Source: Halanaerobium saccharolyticum subsp. saccharolyticum DSM 6643
GTDB taxonomy: Bacteria; Bacillota; Halanaerobiia; Halanaerobiales; Halanaerobiaceae
Length of the DNA: 64,000 nucleotides
Assembly (NCBI RefSeq): GCF_000350165.1
Contig: NZ_CAUI01000019.1
Location: 1-64,000, forward strand
Reading direction: 5' to 3'
The notes under the pieces are model-generated. The model was not told the DNA's origin and searched no databases. It worked only from the letters and a program-made list of their open reading frames with translations. A program made the translations under genes and the position numbers. Positions 52,944 through 61,006 of the stretch are shown here, one piece after another; the stretch's first letter is position 1; every line of letters starts with the position of its first letter.

Positions 52944-53708
52944 ATGTATTATATTGGTATTGATATTGGTTCAGTTGGCTGTAAAGGAGTTCTTTTTAAA
53001 GATCAGATTGTAGATAAAAAACTATTACCTACAGGCTGGAATCCTCAAAGAAGTGGAGAACAGACGCTTAATTATTTATTAGAGGCTAATGACTTAAAAG
53101 CCAAAGATATAGAGGGAGTAGTAGCCACTGGTTATGGTCGGGTTTCGCAGCAGTTTGCTGATAAAACAGTAACAGAAATAACCTGTCATGGTAAGGGTGG
53201 TTATTATCTTAATAATAAGATTAGAACGATCATTGATATAGGAGGTCAGGACAGCAAAGTAATATCTTTAAATGATGAGGGTAAGGTTATTGATTTCGTG
53301 ATGAATGATAAATGTGCTGCTGGAACAGGAAAATTTTTGGAGATGACAATTAATTCTCTAGAAGAACAAATTGATAACCTGGATAATTTAGTTAAAGATG
53401 ATAAAAAAGCTGAGATTAGCAGTATGTGTGCTGTTTTTGCAGAGTCAGAAATAATTTCTCTCTTAGCTGATGGAGTTAGCAAAAGCGAAATAGCTGGGGG
53501 TATTATTGATTCGATTATCAATAGAATTAACATTTTGCTGAGCAAGATAACTTTCCAGAAAGATGTTCTTTTCACTGGTGGTTTGGCCCAAAGTGAAGTT
53601 ATTAGAAATCAGCTGAGCAAAAAGCTGCAAACAGAAGTTTTTAGTTATTCAGATTCTCAATTTGCTGGTGCTATTGGGGCAGCTTTAATCTCGAAGAACA
53701 TCGATTAA
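52944..53708 (+). CDS. Acyl-CoA dehydratase activase (BadF/HgdC-type ATPase)
   Basis: A 254-aa ASKHA-fold ATPase that activates the preceding reductase. Motifs: YIGIDIGSVGCKGVLF (phosphate 1), VATGYGRV, IDIGGQDSKVISL, DKCAAGTGKFLEM and SSMCAVFAESEII, the two cysteines binding the 4Fe-4S cluster between subunits, and FTGGLAQSEVIR. Starts 12 bases after the reductase stop. Confidence 0.9.
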   Translation: MYYIGIDIGSVGCKGVLFKDQIVDKKLLPTGWNPQRSGEQTLNYLLEANDLKAKDIEGVVATGYGRVSQQFADKTVTEITCHGKGGYYLNNKIRTIIDIGGQDSKVISLNDEGKVIDFVMNDKCAAGTGKFLEMTINSLEEQIDNLDNLVKDDKKAEISSMCAVFAESEIISLLADGVSKSEIAGGIIDSIINRINILLSKITFQKDVLFTGGLAQSEVIRNQLSKKLQTEVFSYSDSQFAGAIGAALISKNID

Positions 53709-53799
53709 ATAAGATACTGAAAATCTAGAAAAATAAATTTTTAATTTATAATTATTTTTAGTTTTACGACATTAAATTTATCATAAAGGAGCAAAAATT

Positions 53800-54054
53800 T
53801 TGAAAGAGTATAATATACTATTTACTTTTTATTCGACTCATCTGGCTTTAGCATTTGAACGAGAGTTAAAAAGTAGTGAAATAAATTTAAAAATAACTCC
53901 AGTGCCCAGGCAGATTAGTTCTTCCTGTGGTTTATCAGGAAGAATTAGTGGACAAGATTTAGAAAAAGTTAAAAAAGTTTGTAGTGATAATCAAATAGAA
54001 TATGAGGATATATACCAAATTAAGGGAGAAAACTTCAAAAAGATTTCTGAATAA
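53800..54054 (+). CDS. DUF3343 putative Se/S carrier protein
   Basis: An 84-aa protein matching DUF3343, a family named as a putative selenium/sulfur carrier because of its association with YedE/YedF and cysteine desulfurases. N-terminus YNILFTFYSTHLALAFERELKS; central PVPRQISSSCGLSGRISG with the conserved Cys near residue 50. TTG 53800 start after AAAGGAG. Located between the activase and the rhodanese gene. Confidence 0.8.
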   Translation: MKEYNILFTFYSTHLALAFERELKSSEINLKITPVPRQISSSCGLSGRISGQDLEKVKKVCSDNQIEYEDIYQIKGENFKKISE

Positions 54055-54079
54055 ATAATTTAAGTGGGAGCTGTTTTTA

Positions 54080-55315
54080 ATGAAAAAATCAATATTTGTT
54101 TTTGCTTGTGTATTTCTAACATTGTTTTTAATATCAGGTACTATTTTAGCGGAAGCTCAAATTGGTGAAATAGTTGAATCTGATGATATGATATTAATTG
54201 ATTCTAGATCTCCATATTCCTATAATGGTTGGGCGATTGATGGAAAAGCAGGAGGACATATTCCTGGAGCTGTTTTGTTTTCTTCAAAGTGGCTCAAAAA
54301 TTTAGAAACTAATCAGGCAATTAAGGATGAACTCAAAAGATTTGAGATAGCTCAAGATAAAGAGCTTTATGTTTACGGAGATAATTCAGAAGTATTAGTA
54401 AATAAATTAAATGAATTAGGTTACAACTCTTCCCAAATCGAAGTTGATCTGAAAGAATATAATGACTTAGCTAAAATGGAAAATTTTGAAATGCTTGTCC
54501 CACCAAGTTGGTTAAACGAAAAAATTAAAGCTGATCAGGTTTTTGTCTTAGAAGCTTCCTGGGGAGATGAAGCTGAATATCTGAAAGGACATATATCTGG
54601 GAGTATACATATCAATACTGATGCAATCGAAGAAGGTCCGATCTGGAATAGAAAAAGTGATAGAGAAATTATTAAAGCACTTGGTCAACACGGGATAAAT
54701 AAAGAACAGACAGTAGTTGTTTATAGTGTAGCAGATACCACACCTGCAGCTCGTCTTGCTTCAATTTTAAAATATGCTGGTGTTGACGATGTTAGAATCT
54801 TAGATGGTAACCTTACAGCCTGGAAGGCTGCCGGTTATGAACTAAAAACAAAAAAAGTTGAAGTCGAGCCAGTAGAGTTTGGGGCTAAAAAAGCAGAAAA
54901 CCCAGAATATATTATTGACTTAAAAAAAGCAAAAGAAGTTTATAACAATCAAAATGCAGATTTTATAGATGTTAGAAGCCCAGAAGAATTTAGGGGTGAA
55001 ACAACAGGTTATGATTATATTCCAAAAGCCGGCAGAATTAAAGGTGCAATTTATGGTTATGGTGGTAAAAATGCTTATGATATGAGTGACTACCGCAATC
55101 CTGATAATACAATGGTTAGTTATACCTTTATGGAGTCCAGATGGTTGGACCAGGAAATAAAGCCAGAAAATCATAATAATTTTTATTGTGGAACCGGTTG
55201 GAGAGCTTCGGAAGTTTGGTTTTATGCTTTAGCCTTAGGTTGGGATAATGTTTCAGTCTATGATGGAGGCTGGTTTGAATGGAGCGAAAATAAGCAGCCA
55301 GTTATTAAAGAGTAG
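54080..55315 (+). CDS. Exported triple-rhodanese protein
   Basis: A 411-aa protein with a signal peptide (1-24, VFLTLFLISGTILAE) and three rhodanese modules: about 28-130 (LIDSRSPYSYNGWAIDGKAGG), 145-260 (GDEAEYLKGHISGSIHI and RILDGNLTAWKAAGYEL) and 280-411. Only the third has the catalytic-loop cysteine (FYCGTGWRASEVW); the first two lack it. It resembles thiosulfate:acceptor sulfurtransferases that act outside the cytoplasmic membrane. In this setting it could handle external sulfur or selenium before uptake (inference). Confidence 0.8.
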   Translation: MKKSIFVFACVFLTLFLISGTILAEAQIGEIVESDDMILIDSRSPYSYNGWAIDGKAGGHIPGAVLFSSKWLKNLETNQAIKDELKRFEIAQDKELYVYGDNSEVLVNKLNELGYNSSQIEVDLKEYNDLAKMENFEMLVPPSWLNEKIKADQVFVLEASWGDEAEYLKGHISGSIHINTDAIEEGPIWNRKSDREIIKALGQHGINKEQTVVVYSVADTTPAARLASILKYAGVDDVRILDGNLTAWKAAGYELKTKKVEVEPVEFGAKKAENPEYIIDLKKAKEVYNNQNADFIDVRSPEEFRGETTGYDYIPKAGRIKGAIYGYGGKNAYDMSDYRNPDNTMVSYTFMESRWLDQEIKPENHNNFYCGTGWRASEVWFYALALGWDNVSVYDGGWFEWSENKQPVIKE

Positions 55316-55320
55316 TCAAA

Positions 55321-55707
55321 ATGAAATCTAATATAAAACGAATATTGTTTTTTATAGCATATATTTGCGTAGCAGCTAGTTTAATTTTAACTAAGCTGGC
55401 TGCTAATTATCAGGGAGTAAACCGCAGTTTGGTAACCAGAAGTTATAGATTGGAAAAGACACTTTTCAGTAATTTTAATTTGAAACTACTGCAAATTTTA
55501 TTGGTTTTAACTTTTATATTTCTTGTTTATAAATTACTTCAAACTAAAAATTTACTTAGCTATATTAGTTCTTTCTTCTGGAATGTTTTGCTTTTATATC
55601 TTTTATTTAAATATCACCAGATCAATATTTTAGGCCTGCCCTATCTTACACTGACGATGTTTTTAGTTTTTTTGCTCCACTTTATTTATTCTTTTAGACA
55701 AAATTAA
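55321..55707 (+). CDS. Small integral membrane protein, unknown
   Basis: A 128-aa hydrophobic protein with four likely membrane segments (about 8-26, 58-76, 82-100 and 106-124), otherwise unrecognised. Its ATG begins 5 bases after the stop of the exported rhodanese, so the two may be coupled; a partner role for that protein at the membrane is possible. No ribosome-binding site of its own is obvious. Confidence 0.6.
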   Translation: MKSNIKRILFFIAYICVAASLILTKLAANYQGVNRSLVTRSYRLEKTLFSNFNLKLLQILLVLTFIFLVYKLLQTKNLLSYISSFFWNVLLLYLLFKYHQINILGLPYLTLTMFLVFLLHFIYSFRQN

Positions 55708-55801
55708 GATCTAAAAATAGTTAGACAAAATTGAAATTAAATCTTATCACTGATAAAATCAATAAAGTAGTCATATAATCTTAGAATAGAGGGATGTTAG
55801 G

Positions 55802-56326
55802 ATGATAAACAAATTAAAATCAATCATTTTTGGCCCAGATTACAGCGAGATGCAGAAAAATTTTGAAGATGATATAATTGATCTCAGCAGTATCAAAGAA
55901 AAAGCAGAAAACTATTATCAAAACGGTGATTTTTACTGTTCGGAATCGATAATTAAAACTTTTATTGAAGAATTTGATCTTGATCTTCCCGATGATGTAA
56001 TAGCTATGGCTTCTGCGTTTCCTGTTGGCATGGGTAATTCTGGCTGCAGTTGTGGAGCAGTTATTGGAGCTCAGATGATGCTTGGTTATTTTTTTGGCAG
56101 AAGGCAGGCGGGAAGTAATAAAGTAAATAAAACGATGGAGCTGTCAGCTGAATTACATGATTATTTTAGAGAAGAACATGGTTCTCTCTGCTGCAGAGTT
56201 TTAACTAAAGATTACAAGCTTGGCTCTAAAGATCATATTAAACAATGTGTTGATTTCACGGGTGAGATGGCCTATGTAGCTGCTGAAAAAATATGTAAAG
56301 AATTAGAGATAGAATATAAAGAGTGA
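55802..56326 (+). CDS. C_GCAxxG_C_C family protein
   Basis: A 174-aa protein of the C_GCAxxG_C_C family, which has widely spaced conserved cysteines and often accompanies sulfur- or selenium-related and redox proteins. Seen: YCSESIIKTFIEEF, the core GNSGCSCGAVIGAQMMLGY, HGSLCCRVLT and IKQCVDFTG. The role is not established; an iron-sulfur or sulfur/selenium-carrying function is suggested by the four cysteine positions. It lies just before yedF. Confidence 0.82.
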   Translation: MINKLKSIIFGPDYSEMQKNFEDDIIDLSSIKEKAENYYQNGDFYCSESIIKTFIEEFDLDLPDDVIAMASAFPVGMGNSGCSCGAVIGAQMMLGYFFGRRQAGSNKVNKTMELSAELHDYFREEHGSLCCRVLTKDYKLGSKDHIKQCVDFTGEMAYVAAEKICKELEIEYKE

Positions 56327-56368
56327 AATTTGAGATTGTAATTAATTTAAAAATTGGAGGAATTGATA

Positions 56369-56950
56369 ATGAAAGAAATTGATGCTAAAGGTTTAGCCTG
56401 TCCCAAACCAGTTGTACTTGCTAAAAAGGCTATAACTTCTAATCAAGAAGTGCTAATAATTGTTGATAATCAGACTGCTGCTTCCAACTTAACTAAATTA
56501 GGCAAGAAAATGGGAGCAGAAGTTTCAGTTGTCGAAGAATCTGAAACTGAATTTAGAGTCATGTTTAAAAAAACTAAAAGTACTGACAGCGAAAACGCTG
56601 ACTCAGAATCAGAAACTAGTGGAGCTAAAATTTATTTAATTCCATCAGATACTATGGGAGATGGAGAGCGCGAATTGGGGCAAATCTTAATTAAAGGTTT
56701 TATTTCTACTATCAAAGAATTAGACCCCCTACCTGAAAAAATTATTTTCCTTAATTCTGGAGTTAAATTAGCGACAAAAGAAGATATTATTTTTTATTTA
56801 AAAGAACTTGAAGAGCAGGGAGTTGAAATTCTTCTTTGCGGAACCTGTGTTGATTATTATGAACTACAGGAAGAAGTGGGAGTAGGAGATATAAGTAATA
56901 TGTTTGAAATTGCTGATAATTTGAACCGCGGAGATGTTGTTACAATTTAA
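56369..56950 (+). CDS. yedF: Selenium metabolism protein YedF
   Basis: A 193-aa fusion of an N-terminal TusA-like domain (EIDAKGLACPKPVVLAKKAI with the CPxP motif, residues 1-70) and a C-terminal DsrE-like domain (about 90-193: IYLIPSDTMGDGERELGQIL, IFLNSGVKLAT, LCGTCVDYYELQEEVGVG). This is the selenium-associated YedF architecture. It probably passes selenium to SelD, whose gene follows. ATG 56369 chosen with GGAGG upstream. Confidence 0.92.
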   Translation: MKEIDAKGLACPKPVVLAKKAITSNQEVLIIVDNQTAASNLTKLGKKMGAEVSVVEESETEFRVMFKKTKSTDSENADSESETSGAKIYLIPSDTMGDGERELGQILIKGFISTIKELDPLPEKIIFLNSGVKLATKEDIIFYLKELEEQGVEILLCGTCVDYYELQEEVGVGDISNMFEIADNLNRGDVVTI

Positions 56951-57016
56951 GCTTGGACAAGGTTTAATTTTTTTGAGATAAATTATTAGATTTACAATTA
57001 GAAAGTTGGTGTTAAA

Positions 57017-58057
57017 ATGGAAAAAATAAAATTAACTGATTACAGTAAAACTTCTGGTTGAGCAGCTAAGATGGGCCCTAGGGCTCTGGCGCAGGTTCTG
57101 CGTCACGTTGATTTTCCTGCTGATCCGGAAAAATTACTGATTGGTTTAGATAAAGCAGATGATGCGGCTGTTTATAGTTTAACTGATGATATTGCTTTGA
57201 TTCAGACTCTTGATTTTTTCACACCAGTTGTAGACGACCCTTATTTATTTGGTCAGATTGCTGCTGCAAATGCTTTAAGTGATGTATATGCGATGGGGGG
57301 TCAGCCCATTTTAGCAATGAATATTGTAGGTTTTCCTTCCTGTTTAGAGGGAGAAATTCTTTCGCGTATTCTGCAGGGTGGTGCTGATAAGGTAAAAGAA
57401 GCAGGAGCCAATTTATGTGGTGGTCACACTGTAGTAGATGAAGAACCTAAATATGGGCTTTCTGTAACAGGAATAGTTCACCCAGATGATTTGCTCAGTA
57501 ACTCTGGCATTAAAGAAGGGGACCTTATTCTCTTAACGAAACCACTGGGAACAGGTGTTATGATTTCTGCACTTAAAGGTGGCTTTATAGAAGATGCTGA
57601 AAATAATCCAGCAGTAAAGTCGATGTTAACTTTAAATAACAGAGCTTTAAACTATTTTGATCATTATCAGATCAATGCCTGTACAGATGTAACCGGTTTT
57701 GGCTTGATTGGACATTTACTTGAAATGTCTGAAAACAGCAGTTTAGAAATTCAAATTGATGCTGAAGAAATCCCTGTTTTTGCAGATGCAAGAGAATTTA
57801 GTGAATTTGGCCTGCTGCCAGCTGGTGCTTATAAGAATAGAGATAATTATCAGGAATTTGTAGCTGAAAGTGGTGAAAGAGATCAGACACTTTATGATTT
57901 AATGTATGATCCCCAGACTTCAGGTGGGCTTTTAATTTCAGTGGCGGAAGAGGATGCTGCCGATTTACTAATTGATCTTTATACTGAAGATATTGAAGCT
58001 GCTGTGATTGCAAAAGCTAAAAAAGGTGAAAAAGGTATTAAAATAAATTGGAACTAA
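57017..58057 (+). CDS. selD: Selenophosphate synthetase, selenocysteine-containing
   Basis: Makes selenophosphate from selenide and ATP. The 346-aa reading frame crosses an in-frame TGA at 57059-57061 (residue 15): LTDYSKTSG-Sec-AAKMGPRAL places it exactly at the active-site Cys/Sec of SelD. Further motifs: LIGLDKADDAAVYSL, QTLDFFTPVVDDPYLFGQIAAANALSDVYAMGG, LCGGHTVVDEEPKYGLSVTG and DVTGFGLIGHLLE. A hairpin CGCAG-GTT-CTGCG (57090-57102) lies about 30 bases after the TGA and is a possible SECIS. ATG 57017 at the expected position; without Sec decoding the gene would look truncated to start at 57071. Confidence 0.95.
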
Positions 58058-58094
58058 TAAAAACTTAATATTATAAAAATTTCTGAAAAATAAA

Positions 58095-58123
58095 TTGACA
58101 AAACAATTTTCTTTCGGTATAAT
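58095..58123 (+). promoter_or_regulatory. Consensus promoter of the glycine reductase operon
   Basis: TTGACA (58095-58100), 17 bases, TATAAT (58118-58123). Transcription would start near 58130, upstream of the riboswitch. Confidence 0.88.
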
Positions 58124-58185
58124 AATAGTTGCAATTGATTGTGAAAAAAATAATTTTATGAAAATAGAATATTATGGTTGAAGGA

Positions 58186-58370
58186 TACAGGAGAGAGCAT
58201 AATATTATGCCACCGAAGGAGTAAAATTTTTATTTGCTCAAAATAGAAATTGAAACTCTCAGGTAAAAGGACCGTATCTGGACATAACTCTGGAAAGTTT
58301 GTTATTTCAAAAACACCGACGGAGCAGTCTGTTTTATACAGATAATCTCTCAGGTTTACGGACAGAGCAG
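58186..58370 (+). promoter_or_regulatory. Tandem glycine riboswitch
   Basis: Two glycine aptamers in tandem. Core segments: GGAGAGAGC, CACCGAAGGAGTAA, ACTCTCAGGTAAAAGGAC, then CACCGACGGAGCAGT, ATCTCTCAGGTTTACGGAC. The end of the second aptamer runs into the arm of a terminator. The unit probably acts as an on-switch with glycine, so that glycine reductase is made when glycine is available. Confidence 0.92.
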
Positions 58371-58408
58371 TAATGGGTTGATTACTCCATTGCTGCTCTG
58401 TTTTTTTT
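58362..58408 (+). terminator. Riboswitch-controlled terminator before grdX
   Basis: A 15-bp stem, 58362-58376 with 58387-58401 (one G-T pair), and T8. It overlaps the 3' end of the second glycine aptamer, giving the usual alternative-fold control. Confidence 0.9.
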
Positions 58409-58428
58409 GTTCCCAAAAGGAGGAGTTT

Positions 58429-58794
58429 ATGAAAGATCAAGTTATTATTACCAATAATCCCAGGGTAAAAAAAGAATTTCAAGATTTAAAAATTGATTTT
58501 GTAAATAATCTCTCTGATGTTTATAGTAAAAGTAGGAATTTAGTACATCAAAATTGGAAATTAGTATCTCATCCACTGGCAGGGAGTGTTAAACCGGCTC
58601 AGAATCCCTACCGGAGTATTATTTTAGCTCCGTCAAATAAATTAGATTTTTATAGTTTAAATACTATAGAAAATGCTATTCAAAAATTAAATCAGTTCAG
58701 TAAAAATCATAAAAAGAGGGAATATTCGCAAAAAATAAAAGATGATTATCAGGTCATTGATCTGACATTAATAAACTCTGCCCTGAAGAATTAA
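58429..58794 (+). CDS. grdX: GrdX family protein
   Basis: A 121-aa protein of the GrdX family, which commonly begins glycine/sarcosine/betaine reductase operons; its function is not known. Features: VIITNNPRVKKEF, and LVSHPLAGSVKPAQNPYRSIIL with a terminal acidic/basic tail. ATG 58429 follows AAAGGAGGAG, just after the riboswitch terminator; the longer frame (58378) starts inside it. Confidence 0.9.
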   Translation: MKDQVIITNNPRVKKEFQDLKIDFVNNLSDVYSKSRNLVHQNWKLVSHPLAGSVKPAQNPYRSIILAPSNKLDFYSLNTIENAIQKLNQFSKNHKKREYSQKIKDDYQVIDLTLINSALKN

Positions 58795-58820
58795 ATTTAA
58801 AATTAGAAAGGAGGTAAATT

Positions 58821-59138
58821 ATGTTAGAATTAACAAAAGATAATTTTGAAAAAGAAGTAACAAAAAGTGAGGGTCTTGTTGTTGTTGATTTCTGGAGTGA
58901 AAGCTGTGATCGCTGTTTAGAAATTATGCCTGATGTTAAAGAGTTAGCTGAAAATTATTCAGATAGTGCTAAATTTGCTAAGTTAGATATTAAGGGGAAT
59001 AGAAGGCTTGCTATTGGTCAAAAAGTACTTGGCTTACCTTCAATAGTATTTTATAAAGACGGCGAGAAAGTTGAACATCTTTCTGGTGAAGATTTAGAAA
59101 TTGAAGATATTGAAAATACTTTGAATGAAATGATTTAA
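58821..59138 (+). CDS. trxA: Thioredoxin-like protein of the glycine reductase operon
   Basis: A 105-aa thioredoxin. The active site is FWSESCDRCLEIMP, so CDRC rather than the usual CGPC, with the cis-proline loop LGLPSIVFY. In glycine reductase the thioredoxin system supplies electrons that re-reduce the selenoprotein. AGGAGG ribosome-binding site; between grdX and grdE. Confidence 0.92.
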   Translation: MLELTKDNFEKEVTKSEGLVVVDFWSESCDRCLEIMPDVKELAENYSDSAKFAKLDIKGNRRLAIGQKVLGLPSIVFYKDGEKVEHLSGEDLEIEDIENTLNEMI

Positions 59139-59159
59139 TCAGTAAAAGGAGGTGAAATA

Positions 59160-60446
59160 ATGCAATTAGAATTAGGTAAAATCAAAATTGAAGATATTCA
59201 ATTTGCTGCTGAAACTAAAGTTTCTGACTCCACACTTTATATTAATCAAGAGGAACTTTTGGAAATTATAGGTGAAGACAGCAGAATAACTAATATTAAT
59301 TTAGATATAGTTCACCCGGGTGATAGTGTAAGAATTATCCCTGTAAAAGATGTTATTGAGCCAAGAGTTAAAGTTGAAGGACCAGGTGGCGTATTCCCTG
59401 GCTTTATCAGCAGTGAAGAAATGGTTGGCTCAGGTCGTACCCATGTGCTTAAGGGTGCTGCAGTTGTAACAACAGGTGAAATTGTTGGGTTTCAGGAAGG
59501 TATTATTGATATGACTGGTCCAGGATCAGAGTACACTCCGTTTTCTAAATTTCATAATCTAGTTGTTGATTGTGATGTAAAAGAAGATATTAAACAGCAT
59601 GAACACGAAGAAATTCTAAGAATGGTTGGACTTAAAACTGCCAGTTATTTAGGAAAAGCTGCTAAGGATATTGAACCTGATGAGTTAGAAACTTATGAAC
59701 ATAAACCATTTTTAGAAGCTGCTGCTGAATATCCAGATCTTCCTAAAGTAGGCTATGTGTATATGCTTCAGAGTCAGGGTTTACTGCATGATACCTATGT
59801 TTATGGTGTTGATGCAAAAGAAATAATTCCAACGTTAATGTCTCCAACAGAAATAATGGATGGTGCGATATTGAGTGGTAACTGTGTATCTGCTTGTGAT
59901 AAAAATGCAACTTATGTACATCAAAATAATCCTGTAATTGAGGAACTCTATAAGTATCATGGAGAAAAATATAATTTTATGGGAGTTATTATCACAAATG
60001 AAAATGTTACCCTGGCAGATAAAGAAAGATCATCAAATTTCACTGCAAAATTAGCAGAAATGTTGAGTTTAGATGCCGCAGTTGTTTCTGAAGAAGGTTT
60101 TGGAAATCCTGATGCAGATTTGATTATGAACAGTAAAAAGCTGGCTGCAAAAGGTATTGAAACTGTACTTTTAACTGATGAATATGCAGGACGGGATGGA
60201 GCTTCTCAGTCACTTGCAGATGCAGATCCTTCGGCAGATGCTGTTGTAACTGCAGGAAATGCAAATGAAGTAATAACTCTGCCTCCAATGGAAAAAGTTA
60301 TTGGGCATCAGAATTTTGCAGATGTAATTGCTGGGGGGTTTGATGGAAGCCTTGAAGATGATGGTTCTATTTCAGTTGAGATTCAGGCTATTACTGGTTC
60401 AACAAATGAATTAGGATTTCATAATTTAACAGCTAAAACTTATTAA
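59160..60446 (+). CDS. grdE: Glycine reductase protein B, proprotein GrdE
   Basis: A 428-aa proprotein of the substrate-specific protein B. The chain is cut before Cys242, in ILSGN-CVSACDKN, to give two subunits, the larger with a pyruvoyl group that forms a Schiff base with the substrate. Also seen: VHPGDSVRIIPVKDVIEPRVKV, GPGGVFPGF and PKVGYVYMLQSQGLLHDTY. Sarcosine- or betaine-specific paralogues (GrdG, GrdI) look alike, but the glycine riboswitch favours glycine. AGGAGGTG ribosome-binding site. Confidence 0.93.
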   Translation: MQLELGKIKIEDIQFAAETKVSDSTLYINQEELLEIIGEDSRITNINLDIVHPGDSVRIIPVKDVIEPRVKVEGPGGVFPGFISSEEMVGSGRTHVLKGAAVVTTGEIVGFQEGIIDMTGPGSEYTPFSKFHNLVVDCDVKEDIKQHEHEEILRMVGLKTASYLGKAAKDIEPDELETYEHKPFLEAAAEYPDLPKVGYVYMLQSQGLLHDTYVYGVDAKEIIPTLMSPTEIMDGAILSGNCVSACDKNATYVHQNNPVIEELYKYHGEKYNFMGVIITNENVTLADKERSSNFTAKLAEMLSLDAAVVSEEGFGNPDADLIMNSKKLAAKGIETVLLTDEYAGRDGASQSLADADPSADAVVTAGNANEVITLPPMEKVIGHQNFADVIAGGFDGSLEDDGSISVEIQAITGSTNELGFHNLTAKTY

Positions 60447-60497
60447 AAAAATTAAAATAATGATAATATTCTTAAAAAAATATGGAGGTGTAAGATA

Positions 60498-60968
60498 ATG
60501 CTTAAAGGGAAAAAAATTGCCATTTTAGGCGATAGAGATGGAATTCCAGGACCAGCGATTGAAGAATGTATTGAGACAACTGGTGCTGAAGTGGTTTTTA
60601 CGACAACTGAGTGTTTTGTCTGAACAAGCGCAGGAGCTATGGACTTAGAAAATCAGCAGAGAATAAAAGATCTTGCTGAAAAAGAAGGTGCGGAAAATCT
60701 CGTTGTTATCTTAGGTGGTGCAGAAGCAGAAGCTTCTGGATTAGCTTGTGAAACAGTAACAAATGGAGATCCAACTTTCGCAGGACCATTAGCAGGAGTT
60801 CCGTTGGGACTCGCGTGTTATCATATAGTTGAAGAAGAAATAAAGAGTGAAGTTGACGCAGAAGTATACGAAGATCAGATTAGTATGATGGAAATGGTAA
60901 TAGATGTTGATGCTATTACAGAAGAAGTAAAAACTTATAGAGACAAGTATTCAAAATATAAACTTTAA
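60498..60968 (+). CDS. grdA: Glycine reductase selenoprotein A
   Basis: A 156-aa selenoprotein, the common electron carrier that takes the carboxymethyl group from protein B to protein C. The in-frame TGA at 60621-60623 is residue 42, in ECFV[12 protein letters not shown], the known Cys-x-x-Sec site. Other family features are [57 protein letters not shown] and [16 protein letters not shown] ribosome-binding site. A gene finder without Sec decoding would report only the part from 60639. Confidence 0.96.
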
Positions 60969-61006
60969 GGATTTAAAATAAACAACCCTTAAGAAAGGGG
61001 GCAGAC

